From the NCBI RefSeq assembly GCF_014137975.1, contig NZ_JACGWZ010000007.1, forward strand, positions 335,768 to 399,767: a stretch of 64,000 bases of DNA. Direction: 5' to 3'. The translations under genes were made by a program, and so were the position numbers. Within the stretch, counting starts at the first letter, position 1. Each line of letters begins with the position of its first letter. The notes beneath the pieces are model-generated. The model saw nothing but the letters and a program-made list of their open reading frames with translations, did no database searches and had not been told where the DNA came from. This document shows positions 26,765 to 35,498 of this stretch, one piece after another. The stretch comes from Halosaccharopolyspora lacisalsi. GTDB lineage: Bacteria; Actinomycetota; Actinomycetes; Mycobacteriales; Pseudonocardiaceae.

Positions 26765-26850
26765 GACTCCAACATCCTCACCGCTGAGACTGCTCACCTC
26801 GGCTTTTCGGTTTTTCCACCTCGTCCTAGCGGCTGGGAGTTCCCCGCCGA

Positions 26851-27510
26851 TCAGTCATCCATGAGGTTGCTTCGCCAGGCCCAGGCGGCGGTCTCGACCC
26901 GGTTCCGCGCTCTGATCTTGGCTTGGGCGGCGGCGAGGTGGGTTTTCACGGTGGACAGGGACATGAACAGCTCCTGCCCGATCTCGGTGTTGGTCAGTCC
27001 GCGCGCCGTGGCGCGTACCACGTCGACTTCGCGCTCGGTCAGCGCCTCGACGGGCGGTTCGGTTTGCGCCCGGGAGGGCTCGGAGGGCTGGTGGAAGTGC
27101 TTCAGCAAACGCACGGTGATCTGGGGAGACATCAGCGCGTCACCACGGACCGCGGCTTGAACGGCCTCGACGAGCAGTGCCGGCCCCGCGTCCTTGAGCA
27201 GGAATCCGCTCGCGCCGTTGCTCAGTGCTCCGGCCACGTACTCGTCGAGGTCGAAGGTGGTGACCACGACGACCTTGATCGGCTCCGTGACCTCGGGGCC
27301 CGCGAGTTGTTTGGTGGCCTCCAAACCGTCGAGACCGGGCATCCTGATGTCCATCAAGCACACGTCGGGACGCTGCTCACGCGCCAGCCGGACGGCCTCG
27401 GAACCGGTGGGGACGTCACCGATCACCTCGATGTCGTCCTCGGCCTCCAGGATCATCCGGAACCCCGCCCGCACCATCTCCTGGTCATCGGCGATCAGTA
27501 CCCGGATCAT
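26851..27510 (-). CDS. LuxR/NarL-family response regulator
   Basis: 219 residues: a receiver domain with DDQEMVRAGFRMIL, phospho-acceptor Asp in VCLMDIRMPG, TTFD and Lys in GFLLKDA; then a LuxR helix-turn-helix (LTEREVDVVRATARGLTNTE, LSTVKTHLAAAQAKI). Its ATG overlaps the kinase stop by four bases (ATGA), so the two are translationally coupled. Target genes unknown; the ABC module upstream of the kinase, on the other strand, is a candidate. Confidence 0.92.
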   Translation of the reverse strand: MIRVLIADDQEMVRAGFRMILEAEDDIEVIGDVPTGSEAVRLAREQRPDVCLMDIRMPGLDGLEATKQLAGPEVTEPIKVVVVTTFDLDEYVAGALSNGASGFLLKDAGPALLVEAVQAAVRGDALMSPQITVRLLKHFHQPSEPSRAQTEPPVEALTEREVDVVRATARGLTNTEIGQELFMSLSTVKTHLAAAQAKIRARNRVETAAWAWRSNLMDD

Positions 27511-29315
27511 GGGTGTCCCTCTTCCCGCTCGTGTTCACCAAGAGGCAACCATGCCTCGACCCGCCAACCCACGTGCTCACCGGGGCCGGTGTAGAACCGC
27601 CCACCGAGAAGTTCGATCCGCTCCCGCATCCCGACCAAACCGTAGCCGCCGGATCCGCCGACGGGATGCGCGGCCGTGTCCGAGCCGTCGTCGGTGACCC
27701 GGACGTGCAGGTACGTGTTCGTGTCCTCGACCGCGACGTGGATCAGCGTGGCGTCCGGAGCGTGTTTCCGAACATTGGTGAGGGACTCCTGCACCAGGCG
27801 CAATCCGGAGCGTGCCACTTCGGGAGGAATTCGCCGCGTCAGTTCGACCGACAACTCGACGCGAGCGGCGTGCCCGTTGTCGGGAAGTGTCCGTTCGGCC
27901 CGGGCCACGAGAGCTTCGAGGTCCGCTTCCAGATCGCTCGTGGCGTGCTCGGTCATTCCGGAGGCTCCCACCGGGTCGGCACCCCGCATGCTGGCGACCA
28001 GCCGCCGCATCGCCGTCAGGGCTTCGGTACCGCTGGTCGAGATGCGTTCCAGCGCCGCCGACGCGGCCTCCGGCTCCTTCTGCGCGACCACGCGCGCGGC
28101 CTGCGACTGCACAACGATGCCGGTGACGTGGTGGGCGACGACGTCGTGCAGTTCCCGCGCGAGCGCCATCCGCTCGGTGTACTGGGCGTCGGTGATCGCC
28201 GCCCGGACCGACTTGGCGCGATCCTCGTCCCGCGCGCGGAAGTACATGCCGGTTCCCACCGACAGCACCAGCAGAATACCGCCCATGAACAAGGCGGGGT
28301 ACACGTCGGCCGGAGTTCGAACGGGGGGCTCGCGCGGCATGACGAGCACGGACACGATGGTCGAGGAAACCAGCGCGCATCCACCCCAGAGCGCCTTGCG
28401 CGGCGCGTCGTAGCGGGCGACGAAGGCCATCAGCAGCATTCCGGCGGCGATATCGGTGGGCGGAATCGCTCCGAGCAGGAACGACGAGCGCGTTATGTCG
28501 AGCAGTCGAGTCAGCAGGGTCGTCAGTACCAGCGCGATCGCACCGAGTAGACTCGCCTCGAACGGTCGCAGCGGAGCGAACACGGCCAGGCCGGCCATCA
28601 CGATGCAGCTGAGCAGCACCACCCAGCCGCCGGGCAGGAAAAGCGGCATGTCCGTGCTCGCCACCTGCCCGAACAGCAGCACGCACAGCGCGGCGGTCAC
28701 CGGCCACTGGCGGCGCAACAGGCCCTGCATGGAGGTTTCCGCGGCCCGGGGCTCCCGGGCTCGTAAGTACATCCCCGTACCGACGAGCAGGACGAGCTGG
28801 AGGAATCCGACCCCGAGGGTGCGCGCCACGCTCGCCGGGGGCATCACGAACGAGACGCCCGTGCGGACGAAAACCGCGAACAGACACGCTGCCGCGAGCG
28901 TGGCGGTCACCACGACCGCCCGGCCACGCGAGGCCTTCCAGAACACGTACAGCACGAGCAGGGCACCGGCGGCGTTCTCGGTGAAGGTGACGTTCCAGAG
29001 CAGGTCGGGGCCCGAGCGTAGCCCGAAGAGGCGAAACACCACCGTCGACAGGATCATCGCGACGGCTGCGAGCAGACCGGCGCGGACCGGGGAGCGCCGG
29101 GCCCACAGGGCCAGCACGGCCATGGCGGTGCTCGTGGCCAACAGGACCGGACTGCCGGTGCCGTACTGGAGAGTCATGATCGTCTCGCCGCACCACACCA
29201 AGCCCAGCAGCGCGGCGAAGATCCACTGCTCGCGCAACGAAGCGAGCAGGCTGTGCCACCACCACGGGGCCGGTGGACTCACCTGTTCGGGAGCGGTACG
29301 GGGCGTGTTCACCAC
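27507..29315 (-). CDS. Sensor histidine kinase (HisKA_3)
   Basis: 602 residues from GTG 29315 (GTG 29312 is adjacent). The N-terminal two thirds hold about twelve hydrophobic helices in two similar halves (LLVGTGMYLRAREPR and LLVLSVGTGMYFRARDE repeat), unusual for a NarX/DesK-type kinase and suggesting a duplicated sensor module. The dimerisation motif is ALARELHDVVAHHVTGIVVQ with the phospho-His, and the ATPase domain has VQESLTNVRKHAP and GGYGLVGMRERIELLGG. Ligand unknown. Coupled to the response regulator downstream; divergent from the ABC module. Confidence 0.88.
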   Translation of the reverse strand: MVNTPRTAPEQVSPPAPWWWHSLLASLREQWIFAALLGLVWCGETIMTLQYGTGSPVLLATSTAMAVLALWARRSPVRAGLLAAVAMILSTVVFRLFGLRSGPDLLWNVTFTENAAGALLVLYVFWKASRGRAVVVTATLAAACLFAVFVRTGVSFVMPPASVARTLGVGFLQLVLLVGTGMYLRAREPRAAETSMQGLLRRQWPVTAALCVLLFGQVASTDMPLFLPGGWVVLLSCIVMAGLAVFAPLRPFEASLLGAIALVLTTLLTRLLDITRSSFLLGAIPPTDIAAGMLLMAFVARYDAPRKALWGGCALVSSTIVSVLVMPREPPVRTPADVYPALFMGGILLVLSVGTGMYFRARDEDRAKSVRAAITDAQYTERMALARELHDVVAHHVTGIVVQSQAARVVAQKEPEAASAALERISTSGTEALTAMRRLVASMRGADPVGASGMTEHATSDLEADLEALVARAERTLPDNGHAARVELSVELTRRIPPEVARSGLRLVQESLTNVRKHAPDATLIHVAVEDTNTYLHVRVTDDGSDTAAHPVGGSGGYGLVGMRERIELLGGRFYTGPGEHVGWRVEAWLPLGEHEREEGHP

Positions 29316-29529
29316 ACGACCGTAACTGTCGGGGAGTCGGCGCTGTCCCGGTCGAAAGGTTCGGAAGATCCTGGCCGATCGGCCGAGCATCATTCGGCCG
29401 CGAAGACGAGGCGCACGCGCTACGACCGCTGCCACGCTCGGCAGCGATCACGTCCACCGGCCATCCCGGCGAACACGGCCGATGCCGCTTCCCGACCGGG
29501 CACCCCTCGCCCCTGAGGAGAACACGGTG

Positions 29530-30249
29530 ATGTCCCCAGCTGCCGAACCCCTCGCGTCCCTCCCCCCGCCGACGGGGCCGCTACTCACCGGGCGCGGGTT
29601 GTTCAAACGGTACGGTCGGCAGCACGCCCTGGCCGGCGTCGACATCACCGTCAAGGCCGGCGAGGCCCTGGGGATCGTCGGACCGCACGGTGCCGGCAAG
29701 ACGACGCTGCTGCACGTGCTGGCCGCGATCCAGCCCCCGGACAGCGGCGAGGTCGCGCTGCAGGGTCACCGCATCGACCGCCTCGGCGCGGCCGAACGCG
29801 GCAAGGTGCGCAGACGGTCCTTCGGGTTCGTGTTCGCCCGCGGGAAGCTGGTGGACGAACTCACCACCGAGGAGAACGTCGCGCTGCCGCTGCTGGTTTC
29901 CGGGGTGGGGCGGTGCCGCGCCCTGGCCGAGGCACGTACCCGGCTGGAACGACTCGACCTGAACGGGCTGGAGAACCGGCGTCCCCGTGAGCTCTCGGCC
30001 GGGCAAGCACTGCGAGTCACCCTGGCTCGCGCGTTCGTACACGGGCCCCGGATCGTCTTCGCCGACGAACCCGCGGATGCCCTGGACGTCCGTACCGGAG
30101 AAGAGACCGTGAGCACGCTGCTGCGAGCGGCGCGGGAGGACGAGAGCGCGGTGATCATCACGACTCGTGACCGGGACCTCGTCGCACGTACCGGCACCAC
30201 GATGGAGATCCGGGAGGGGCTCATCACCGGCGGGGTGATGGCGGCGTGA
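29530..30249 (+). CDS. ABC transporter ATP-binding protein (MacB/LolD-like) with altered motifs
   Basis: 239 residues from ATG 29530 (GTG 29527 is equally possible; TGAGGAG lies upstream). Walker A is GPHGAGKTT and Walker B RIVFADEP. Other motifs deviate: the Q-loop reads FGFVFARGKLVDEL (Ala where FQ is usual), the signature is LSAGQ not LSGGQ, and the H-loop is TTRDRDL with Arg in place of His. The deviations may mean weak or regulatory ATPase activity. The gene overlaps the membrane partner by four bases (GTGA). Confidence 0.82.
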   Translation: MSPAAEPLASLPPPTGPLLTGRGLFKRYGRQHALAGVDITVKAGEALGIVGPHGAGKTTLLHVLAAIQPPDSGEVALQGHRIDRLGAAERGKVRRRSFGFVFARGKLVDELTTEENVALPLLVSGVGRCRALAEARTRLERLDLNGLENRRPRELSAGQALRVTLARAFVHGPRIVFADEPADALDVRTGEETVSTLLRAAREDESAVIITTRDRDLVARTGTTMEIREGLITGGVMAA

Positions 30250-30986
30250 TCCCCGTGGCGCCGGTCTGGCGAGTCGCCGTGCTCATGGGAATGGCGGCAC
30301 TGTCCGGATACGGGTTGCTCACGACAGCGGACTCGGACAACACCGGTGTGCTGCTGTTCGCTCCGGCTCTCACCACCTTGTCCGTGTGGCTCACGGGCCC
30401 GTGGATCGCCGCGACGCTCGGGAGGCTTCTCATCGGTCGCTGGCACGGTCCGGCCGCGCTCCTGGCCGGGCGCCGCCTGTACGAGAACCCCGACGCCCCC
30501 CGGAGAACCTCCTGCGACGCCGTACTGGCCGTTTTTCTCGGCTCGGTGGGGATGACGCTGTTGCCCGCGTGCCATGGACCGGGGCATTTCCCGGGCGAGT
30601 GGACGGAGACGGTCATCATCGGCGTGCTCGTAACCGCACCGGCGGGGTGGTGCGCGGTCGCCACGGTGATGACCTCCGTCTTCGACAGGCGGCACGTCTT
30701 CGGTGCGCTGTTAGCGGCGGGAACCCCGGTACGGGTACTGCGCAGGGTCGTGAGCATGGAGGTCACCGTGCCCGCGCTGATCGCCATGTGGGGAGCGGGT
30801 GGCGGTGGTGTCGTCATCGGCGCCGTTGTACTGCGACTGCTCGGCGCGGAGGCGGTGTTCGGGGGATGGATGGCCGCTCCGGCTTTCCTCGGAAGCGGTG
30901 CGGCCGTAGTAGCCACCGCCGCCTGCACACCGACACTGCGCAGAATCGGCTCCGGCACACAATCCTGGCCTTATGGTCACCAGTGA
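30246..30986 (+). CDS. ABC module membrane protein (short FtsX-like)
   Basis: 246 residues with about six hydrophobic helices: an N-terminal pair, a pair after LPACHGPG, and a C-terminal pair (VTVPALIAMWGAGGGGVVIG, VFGGWMAAPAFLGSGAAVVATAA). The LLAAGTPVRVLRRVVSMEV segment resembles the coupling region of FtsX/MacB-type permeases, but the protein is far shorter and lacks a periplasmic domain. GTG start within the ATPase stop. Its last codons overlap the first copy of a tandem palindrome. Confidence 0.7.
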   Translation: MIPVAPVWRVAVLMGMAALSGYGLLTTADSDNTGVLLFAPALTTLSVWLTGPWIAATLGRLLIGRWHGPAALLAGRRLYENPDAPRRTSCDAVLAVFLGSVGMTLLPACHGPGHFPGEWTETVIIGVLVTAPAGWCAVATVMTSVFDRRHVFGALLAAGTPVRVLRRVVSMEVTVPALIAMWGAGGGGVVIGAVVLRLLGAEAVFGGWMAAPAFLGSGAAVVATAACTPTLRRIGSGTQSWPYGHQ

Positions 30987-31020
30987 CCAACTGTATGACC
31001 TTATGGTCACCAGTGACCAA
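30971..31020. promoter_or_regulatory. Tandem palindromic operator
   Basis: A 20-bp unit TTATGGTCACCAGTGACCAA occurs twice, at 30971-30990 and 31001-31020, with a 30-bp period. Each contains the dyad TGGTCAC-CA-GTGACCA. The first copy covers the permease stop codon, the second lies in the gap before the 40-residue gene. Three helical turns between centres suit two regulator dimers on the same face. The regulator (TetR, GntR or MarR type) is not identifiable. Confidence 0.65.
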
Positions 31021-31123
31021 CCATATGGCCGATGCACGAACACAACTTAGGCGTCATGATACGGGAGAAAGCAACGAATCGGAACCCGCTCCCCACAGGG
31101 GCCACTGTGAAAGGAAGACAGCA

Positions 31124-31246
31124 ATGATCACTGTCGCTTTGACCACCGCGGGAACGATCCTGGCACTGGGAGTGCTTCTGCTGATGGCGGTGAGTTCGGA
31201 GCTCTCCGATGCCTGGGACCGCAATCCGAGGGACAAGGTGAGGTGA
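31124..31246 (+). CDS. 40-residue membrane protein
   Basis: ATG 31124 to TGA 31246: MITVALTTAGTILALGVLLL, then MAVSSELSDAWDRNPRDKVR. One helix and an amphipathic, charged C-terminus. A good SD (AAGGA) lies 9 nt upstream. It is the gene immediately downstream of the tandem operator, so it is a likely regulated target. Layout is similar to the 43-residue protein at 41229, though the sequence differs. Function unknown. Confidence 0.55.
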   Translation: MITVALTTAGTILALGVLLLMAVSSELSDAWDRNPRDKVR

Positions 31247-31254
31247 AAAGGCAC

Positions 31255-31968
31255 TCAGATCCGTTCGAACACGAGATCGCGTATCACGCGACCTTCCTCC
31301 TCCGCACGCTGCTCGAATTTTGTCACGGGGCGCCATTCCGGCCGCGGTGCCCAGCCACCCGGCATGTCAGCATGGTGGTTGCGCAAGGTGGGCTGCTCAT
31401 GACACATCTCCAGCATCTGCTCGGCGTACTGTTCCCAGTCGGTAGCCAGATGCAAAAAACCGCCCACGGCAAGTCGAGATGCCATCATTTCGACGATGTC
31501 GTCCTGCACCAGCCGGCGCTTGTGGTGCCGTTTCTTCGGCCACGGATCGGGGAAGAAGACACGGATCTCGGATAGCGAGTTCGGCTCGATGTGGTTGCGC
31601 AGCAGCATGACCGCATCACCACGAAGCAGCCGGAGATTGTCCAAGCCGAGCTTTTCGATACGCAGGAGCAGTTGAGCCAAGCCGGGCTTGTACACCTCCA
31701 CCGCGAGGTGATTGGCGTCCGGCCGGGCAGTGGCGAGCTCGGCGGTGGCCTCACCCATCCCGGAGCCGATCTCCAGGATCACCGGTGCCGAGCGACCGAA
31801 CCATCCGGACACGTCGAGTGTGCCCTCGGGCAGTGCGTCGATCTCGGCTCCCAGTTCCGGCCAATACCGATCCCACGCGCGTTGCTGCCCGGTTGTCGTC
31901 CGCTCGCTGCGTCGAACATAGCTGACAACCGTGCGGTGGAAGGGAACCTGCTGGTCAGAAGCGCTCAC
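31255..31968 (-). CDS. trmB: tRNA (guanine-N7)-methyltransferase TrmB
   Basis: 237 residues. Adds a methyl group to N7 of G46 in the tRNA variable loop using SAM. SAM site ILEIGSGMGEATAELA; the diagnostic VFFPDPWPKKRHHKRRLVQ catalytic and tRNA-binding segment is intact; the C-terminal TKFEQRA motif is present. GTG start at 31968. The 3' end is eight bases from the convergent small membrane gene. Confidence 0.95.
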   Translation of the reverse strand: MSASDQQVPFHRTVVSYVRRSERTTTGQQRAWDRYWPELGAEIDALPEGTLDVSGWFGRSAPVILEIGSGMGEATAELATARPDANHLAVEVYKPGLAQLLLRIEKLGLDNLRLLRGDAVMLLRNHIEPNSLSEIRVFFPDPWPKKRHHKRRLVQDDIVEMMASRLAVGGFLHLATDWEQYAEQMLEMCHEQPTLRNHHADMPGGWAPRPEWRPVTKFEQRAEEEGRVIRDLVFERI

Positions 31969-32033
31969 GGGGATTCAGTATCGCAAACGGCCGTTCCCGT
32001 CCGTCAGGTGCCGCTCATCTTCGACGGACAGGG

Positions 32034-32603
32034 TCACCAGGATTCGATCCGAGTCAGTGACGACTCCAGCTCCGACACACCGCCCAGCGCCGTCGGGTCT
32101 CCGGTGAAGGTGTCGCTGTGAGCGGGCACGACGCTGATCCAGCCGGTGTGCTGATGTGTCAGAACCACGGTGGTGGGCATGATCATGGGTGCCCGGTCCG
32201 AGGGTTCGTACTCCCAGTACACGCTTTCACCCGCTCCCACCCACGGCACGAAGGACCAACCGACCCTGGCGCCGAGCAGCCCGTGCAGGGCGTCCTCGAT
32301 CTCGAAGGCCTCCGCGCGCGAAGAGATCCGACCGAGGTCCAGCGCCCGCAGCCACCACGGGACGGGAAGGTCACCGCCGGAGGCGGTCAGCCTCCGGAAC
32401 AGGTTCAACACCTGCCCCTGCGGCGCACGATGAACCCATCCACGACGCAGCGCGGCGGGCGACATCGCGTCGGGTCCCGGTGGCTGCTCCTCCATGAGCA
32501 GCGACCATTCCAAGCCCGGCAGTGGCTCCAGCCGGACATCGGGTGACCTGCGCCGTGGGCACGCCGACAGCCGGTGCCGAAGAAACGGGGAAGTACGGAT
32601 CAT
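32034..32603 (-). CDS. Hypothetical protein (actinobacterial)
   Basis: 189 residues from ATG 32603 (MIRTSPFLRHRLSACPRRRS). Soluble, mixed alpha/beta, Trp-rich in the middle (WVHRAPQG, VPWWLRALDLG, GWSFVPWVGAGESVYWEY) and ending with VVLTHQHTGWISVVPAHSDT. The longer frame from 32708 adds low-complexity Arg/Ser and is not preferred. No family recognised. It follows trmB's start by 65 bp on the same strand and may share its promoter region. Confidence 0.55.
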   Translation of the reverse strand: MIRTSPFLRHRLSACPRRRSPDVRLEPLPGLEWSLLMEEQPPGPDAMSPAALRRGWVHRAPQGQVLNLFRRLTASGGDLPVPWWLRALDLGRISSRAEAFEIEDALHGLLGARVGWSFVPWVGAGESVYWEYEPSDRAPMIMPTTVVLTHQHTGWISVVPAHSDTFTGDPTALGGVSELESSLTRIESW

Positions 32604-32840
32604 GGAGGGACCTTCCCTTCGCGCGGAACTCCTCGGAGCACCTCGCGGGACGCCCACGGCAGTGCCTGCCCTGGAGGAGCGATTCGTCGACAACGTCTCC
32701 TCCCTCATGCATTACCAGAAAAAGCCTCAAGGGGGACAAACCGAGCCATATTGTGTCTAAGGTCACAAAACAACAACAGCTTGAGCGTGCTCGTGAGCTC
32801 TCGGCTCGACAACCTCCGGCTACTGGCGTGAAGTGGAGAG

Positions 32841-33308
32841 GTGACGGAACGAACATGGCAACGAGTGGACATCGACGGGGGCGTGGCCGTCGGACTGGAG
32901 AACTCGGCCTCCGCTCTGCGTGCCCTGACCGCGGCCGCCGAAGAAGCCAAGTGCAGGAACACGGTGCTGCACATCGTACGTGCCTGGAGCATCCGCACCG
33001 CACCGAAACCGAGGGACTGCCCTCCCGGCGCGGTGCCCAGTACCGAGCAGTACGAGCAGTCGGTGCTCGCCGACACTCATCAGCTCGTCTCCGAAACGCT
33101 CGGGGGAGACCCGGGGTGCCCGGTGGAGGTGCACGTGGTGCACTCGCCCTCCCCCCAAGCACTGCTCTCGGCTTCGCGCGGCGCCGACATGCTCGTGGTG
33201 GGACATCGCGGGCGCGGCGGTTTCTCCGGACTGCTGCTCGGCGCGGTCGCCGAGCAGTGCGTCCGTCACGCCTCCTGCCCGGTGCTGGTGGTACGCCCCA
33301 GCATGTGA
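32841..33308 (+). CDS. Universal stress protein (UspA family)
   Basis: 155 residues, single Usp domain. The ATP-binding signature GHRGRGGFSGLLLGAVAE (G-x2-G-x9-G-type) and the C-terminal CPVLVVRP are clear; the N-terminal ATP-contact region VGLENSASALRAL is a variant of the usual VGVDGSxxS. GTG 32841 is adjacent to a GGAGAG; GTG 32865 is possible. Probably an ATP-binding stress/dormancy protein. Monocistronic, ending before a strong hairpin. Confidence 0.85.
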   Translation: MTERTWQRVDIDGGVAVGLENSASALRALTAAAEEAKCRNTVLHIVRAWSIRTAPKPRDCPPGAVPSTEQYEQSVLADTHQLVSETLGGDPGCPVEVHVVHSPSPQALLSASRGADMLVVGHRGRGGFSGLLLGAVAEQCVRHASCPVLVVRPSM

Positions 33309-33363
33309 TCCACCTGCGCACGTACCCGGGCCCGGCTCCGAAAAAGCGCTCCGAAAAAAGCAC

Positions 33364-33401
33364 AGGGCCCGGGCCATCCCCCGAATGACAGCCCGGGCCC
33401 T
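33364..33401. terminator. Terminator hairpin after usp
   Basis: A perfect 11-bp stem AGGGCCCGGGC (33364-33374) with its complement at 33391-33401 and a 16-nt loop. The remaining gap to 33645 holds no gene I can support. Confidence 0.7.
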
Positions 33402-33644
33402 CCCCCGTCCCGACCGCCGGCGCCCCCGAGCGCGTATGCAGTCGGTCGTTTCGATTGTGCGTGGCCGCGTCATCGCAGTATCCACATCGGACTCGCCACC
33501 GAGGGCGGCGACTTTTGTCCACTGTCGACCCAGCGGAGCGGCCTTGATCTGTGCGCTGATTCTATCCGGGAGGGTGACCAGTATCTCGGCCGGGATGGGT
33601 AACACCGGGTAACACGCCCGTCATCGGAAAAATCCCCGCGATTT

Positions 33645-34379
33645 TCAGGCATCCCGCCGGTTCGCGGTGACCAGCGCGATGATCAAGAGTACCACTGCCA
33701 GTGCGAAGAAGTAGGCCAGTGAGGCCCACGGCCCCAGCGGAGCGGACTCGGTGAACCTGTTGCTGCCGGTGAGGAAACGTCCGGCCGCGGTGAACGGCAT
33801 CCACTCCTGCAGGTCCGAGCCGAACGTCGGAACGAGACGGATCAACTGCTCCACCAGCATGGACCAGATCAACAGGAGCGTGACCGCACCCGCCGACTGC
33901 CTGAGCAGGATGCCCACGGCGATCGAGAAGACCGCGGCTCCCATGAACACCAGCCCGACTCCGGCGACCAGCCGCCACTGCTCGGCTGTGGCCAACGCCA
34001 GGTCGGAGACCGGGGCCAGCACCCACGAAACTCCCCACGAGCCGAATGCGGCGATCTCTCCGATCACCAGCGCGAGGGCGGCCACGACAGCGGTCTTGGC
34101 CAACAGCACCCGGGTGCGGTTCGGTGCGGCCTGGAAGGTGGCGCGGATGGTTCCGAAGCGGTACTCGGTGGTCACCGCCAGGGCGGCCATGACCATGATG
34201 ACCATGAGCCCGAACTGGTAGCCGATCTGGGTCGTCGACACCCCCATCGGAGAGTTCGCGCTCGCCTGGGTGGCCATCAGACCGGCGAAGCCGATGGTCA
34301 ACGCGAGCGCGAGGAACATCGACCACCACGGCGAACGGGTCGAGAACAGTTTGATGCGTTCAACAGCGAGCAGAGTCAT
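33645..34379 (-). CDS. ABC-2 type transporter permease
   Basis: 244 residues from ATG 34379 with six hydrophobic helices (SPWWSMFLALALTIGFAGL, FGLMVIMVMAALAV, VVAALALVIGEIAAFGSWG, VAGVGLVFMGAAVFSIAVG, AGAVTLLLIWSML, ASLAYFFALAVVLLIIALV). The segment VTTEYRFGTIRATFQAAPNR is typical of DrrB/ABC-2 exporters. Starts four bases after the ATPase gene stop, so the pair forms one exporter operon. Substrate unknown (lipid or antibiotic are common for this class). Confidence 0.85.
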   Translation of the reverse strand: MTLLAVERIKLFSTRSPWWSMFLALALTIGFAGLMATQASANSPMGVSTTQIGYQFGLMVIMVMAALAVTTEYRFGTIRATFQAAPNRTRVLLAKTAVVAALALVIGEIAAFGSWGVSWVLAPVSDLALATAEQWRLVAGVGLVFMGAAVFSIAVGILLRQSAGAVTLLLIWSMLVEQLIRLVPTFGSDLQEWMPFTAAGRFLTGSNRFTESAPLGPWASLAYFFALAVVLLIIALVTANRRDA

Positions 34380-34383
34380 CGCT

Positions 34384-35325
34384 TCACTTTCCTGCCGTCG
34401 TGAGTGTGTCGGTGGGCTGGCCGAAATCGGTCTGGTACTCCACCGAGTCGCCCGTGAGCCGCATGAAGGCCTCCTCCAGCGAACTGCGCTCCGCCGCCAG
34501 TTCGTGCAGGACGATCCCACCTGCCGCCGCGATCTCACCGACCTGCTCGGTGTCGGCACCATCGACCAGCAGGCTTTGCGCGTCGGCCGTTCGGGCGGCC
34601 AGGCCTCGCTCGGCCAGCAGTCCGGCCAGCTGCTCTGCCTGAGGCGAGCGAACGCGGACCGAGGAGTCACTGGCCCTGTTGACGAACTCCTCGGTGCTGC
34701 ACTCGGCGATCAGCTCACCGCGACCGACGACGACGAGGTCCTCCGCGGTCAGCGACATCTCCGAGAGCAGGTGACTGGAGACGAGCACCGTGCGCCCCTC
34801 GGCGGCCAGTCGCTGCATGAACTGCCTGATCCAGTGAATGCCCTCGGGGTCGAGTCCGTTGACCGGCTCGTCGAACAGCAACACCTGCGGGTCTCCCAGC
34901 AGCGCCGCGGCGATGCCCAGGCGTTGTGACATCCCCAGCGAGAAGCCACCGGCCTTGCGTCCGGCGACCTTGTCCAGCCCGACCATCCCCAGGACCTCGT
35001 CCACCCGCTTCCGGGGGAGGTCGTTGGAGCGGGCCAGCCAGCGCAGGTGAGCGTGGGCCGAGCGGTTCGGGTGGACCCACCTCGCCTCCACGAGCGCACC
35101 GACGTGACGCAGCGGGTACTTGAGCTCCTGGTAGGGCTTGCCGTCGACGAGCACCTTGCCCGCGCTCGGACGGTCCAGCCCCAGGATCATCCGCATGGTG
35201 GTGGACTTACCGGCACCGTTGGGCCCCAGGAAACCGGTGACCCGACCCGGTTTGACGGAAAACGACAAGTCGTTGACGGCCACCGTCGAGCCGTAGCGCT
35301 TGGTGAGGCCAACAGCCTCTATCAT
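34384..35325 (-). CDS. ABC transporter ATP-binding protein (DrrA/CcmA-like)
   Basis: 313 residues from ATG 35325 (MIEAVGLTKRYGS). All nucleotide-binding motifs are standard: Walker A GPNGAGKST, signature LGMSQRLGIAAALLG, Walker B VLLFDEPVNGLDPEG, H-loop SSHLLSEM. An 80-residue C-terminal domain (after RGELIAECSTEEFV) matches the regulatory tail of drug/lipid exporters. Operon with the ABC-2 permease downstream. Confidence 0.9.
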   Translation of the reverse strand: MIEAVGLTKRYGSTVAVNDLSFSVKPGRVTGFLGPNGAGKSTTMRMILGLDRPSAGKVLVDGKPYQELKYPLRHVGALVEARWVHPNRSAHAHLRWLARSNDLPRKRVDEVLGMVGLDKVAGRKAGGFSLGMSQRLGIAAALLGDPQVLLFDEPVNGLDPEGIHWIRQFMQRLAAEGRTVLVSSHLLSEMSLTAEDLVVVGRGELIAECSTEEFVNRASDSSVRVRSPQAEQLAGLLAERGLAARTADAQSLLVDGADTEQVGEIAAAGGIVLHELAAERSSLEEAFMRLTGDSVEYQTDFGQPTDTLTTAGK

Positions 35326-35498
35326 GGTCGCTCCTGCGAAGCTAGGGAAAGGCGTCCGACGCCGCCGTGGCGCCGTCATGACGCCGATACTCCACCAGCA
35401 TGCCTGTTCCCGAAGCCGTTTCGCGTCGAACCTCGGTCTGGATTCGGTCTCAGATCCAGGTCGTAGTACGGCCCCACACCGGTATCAGGGCCTCGGGG

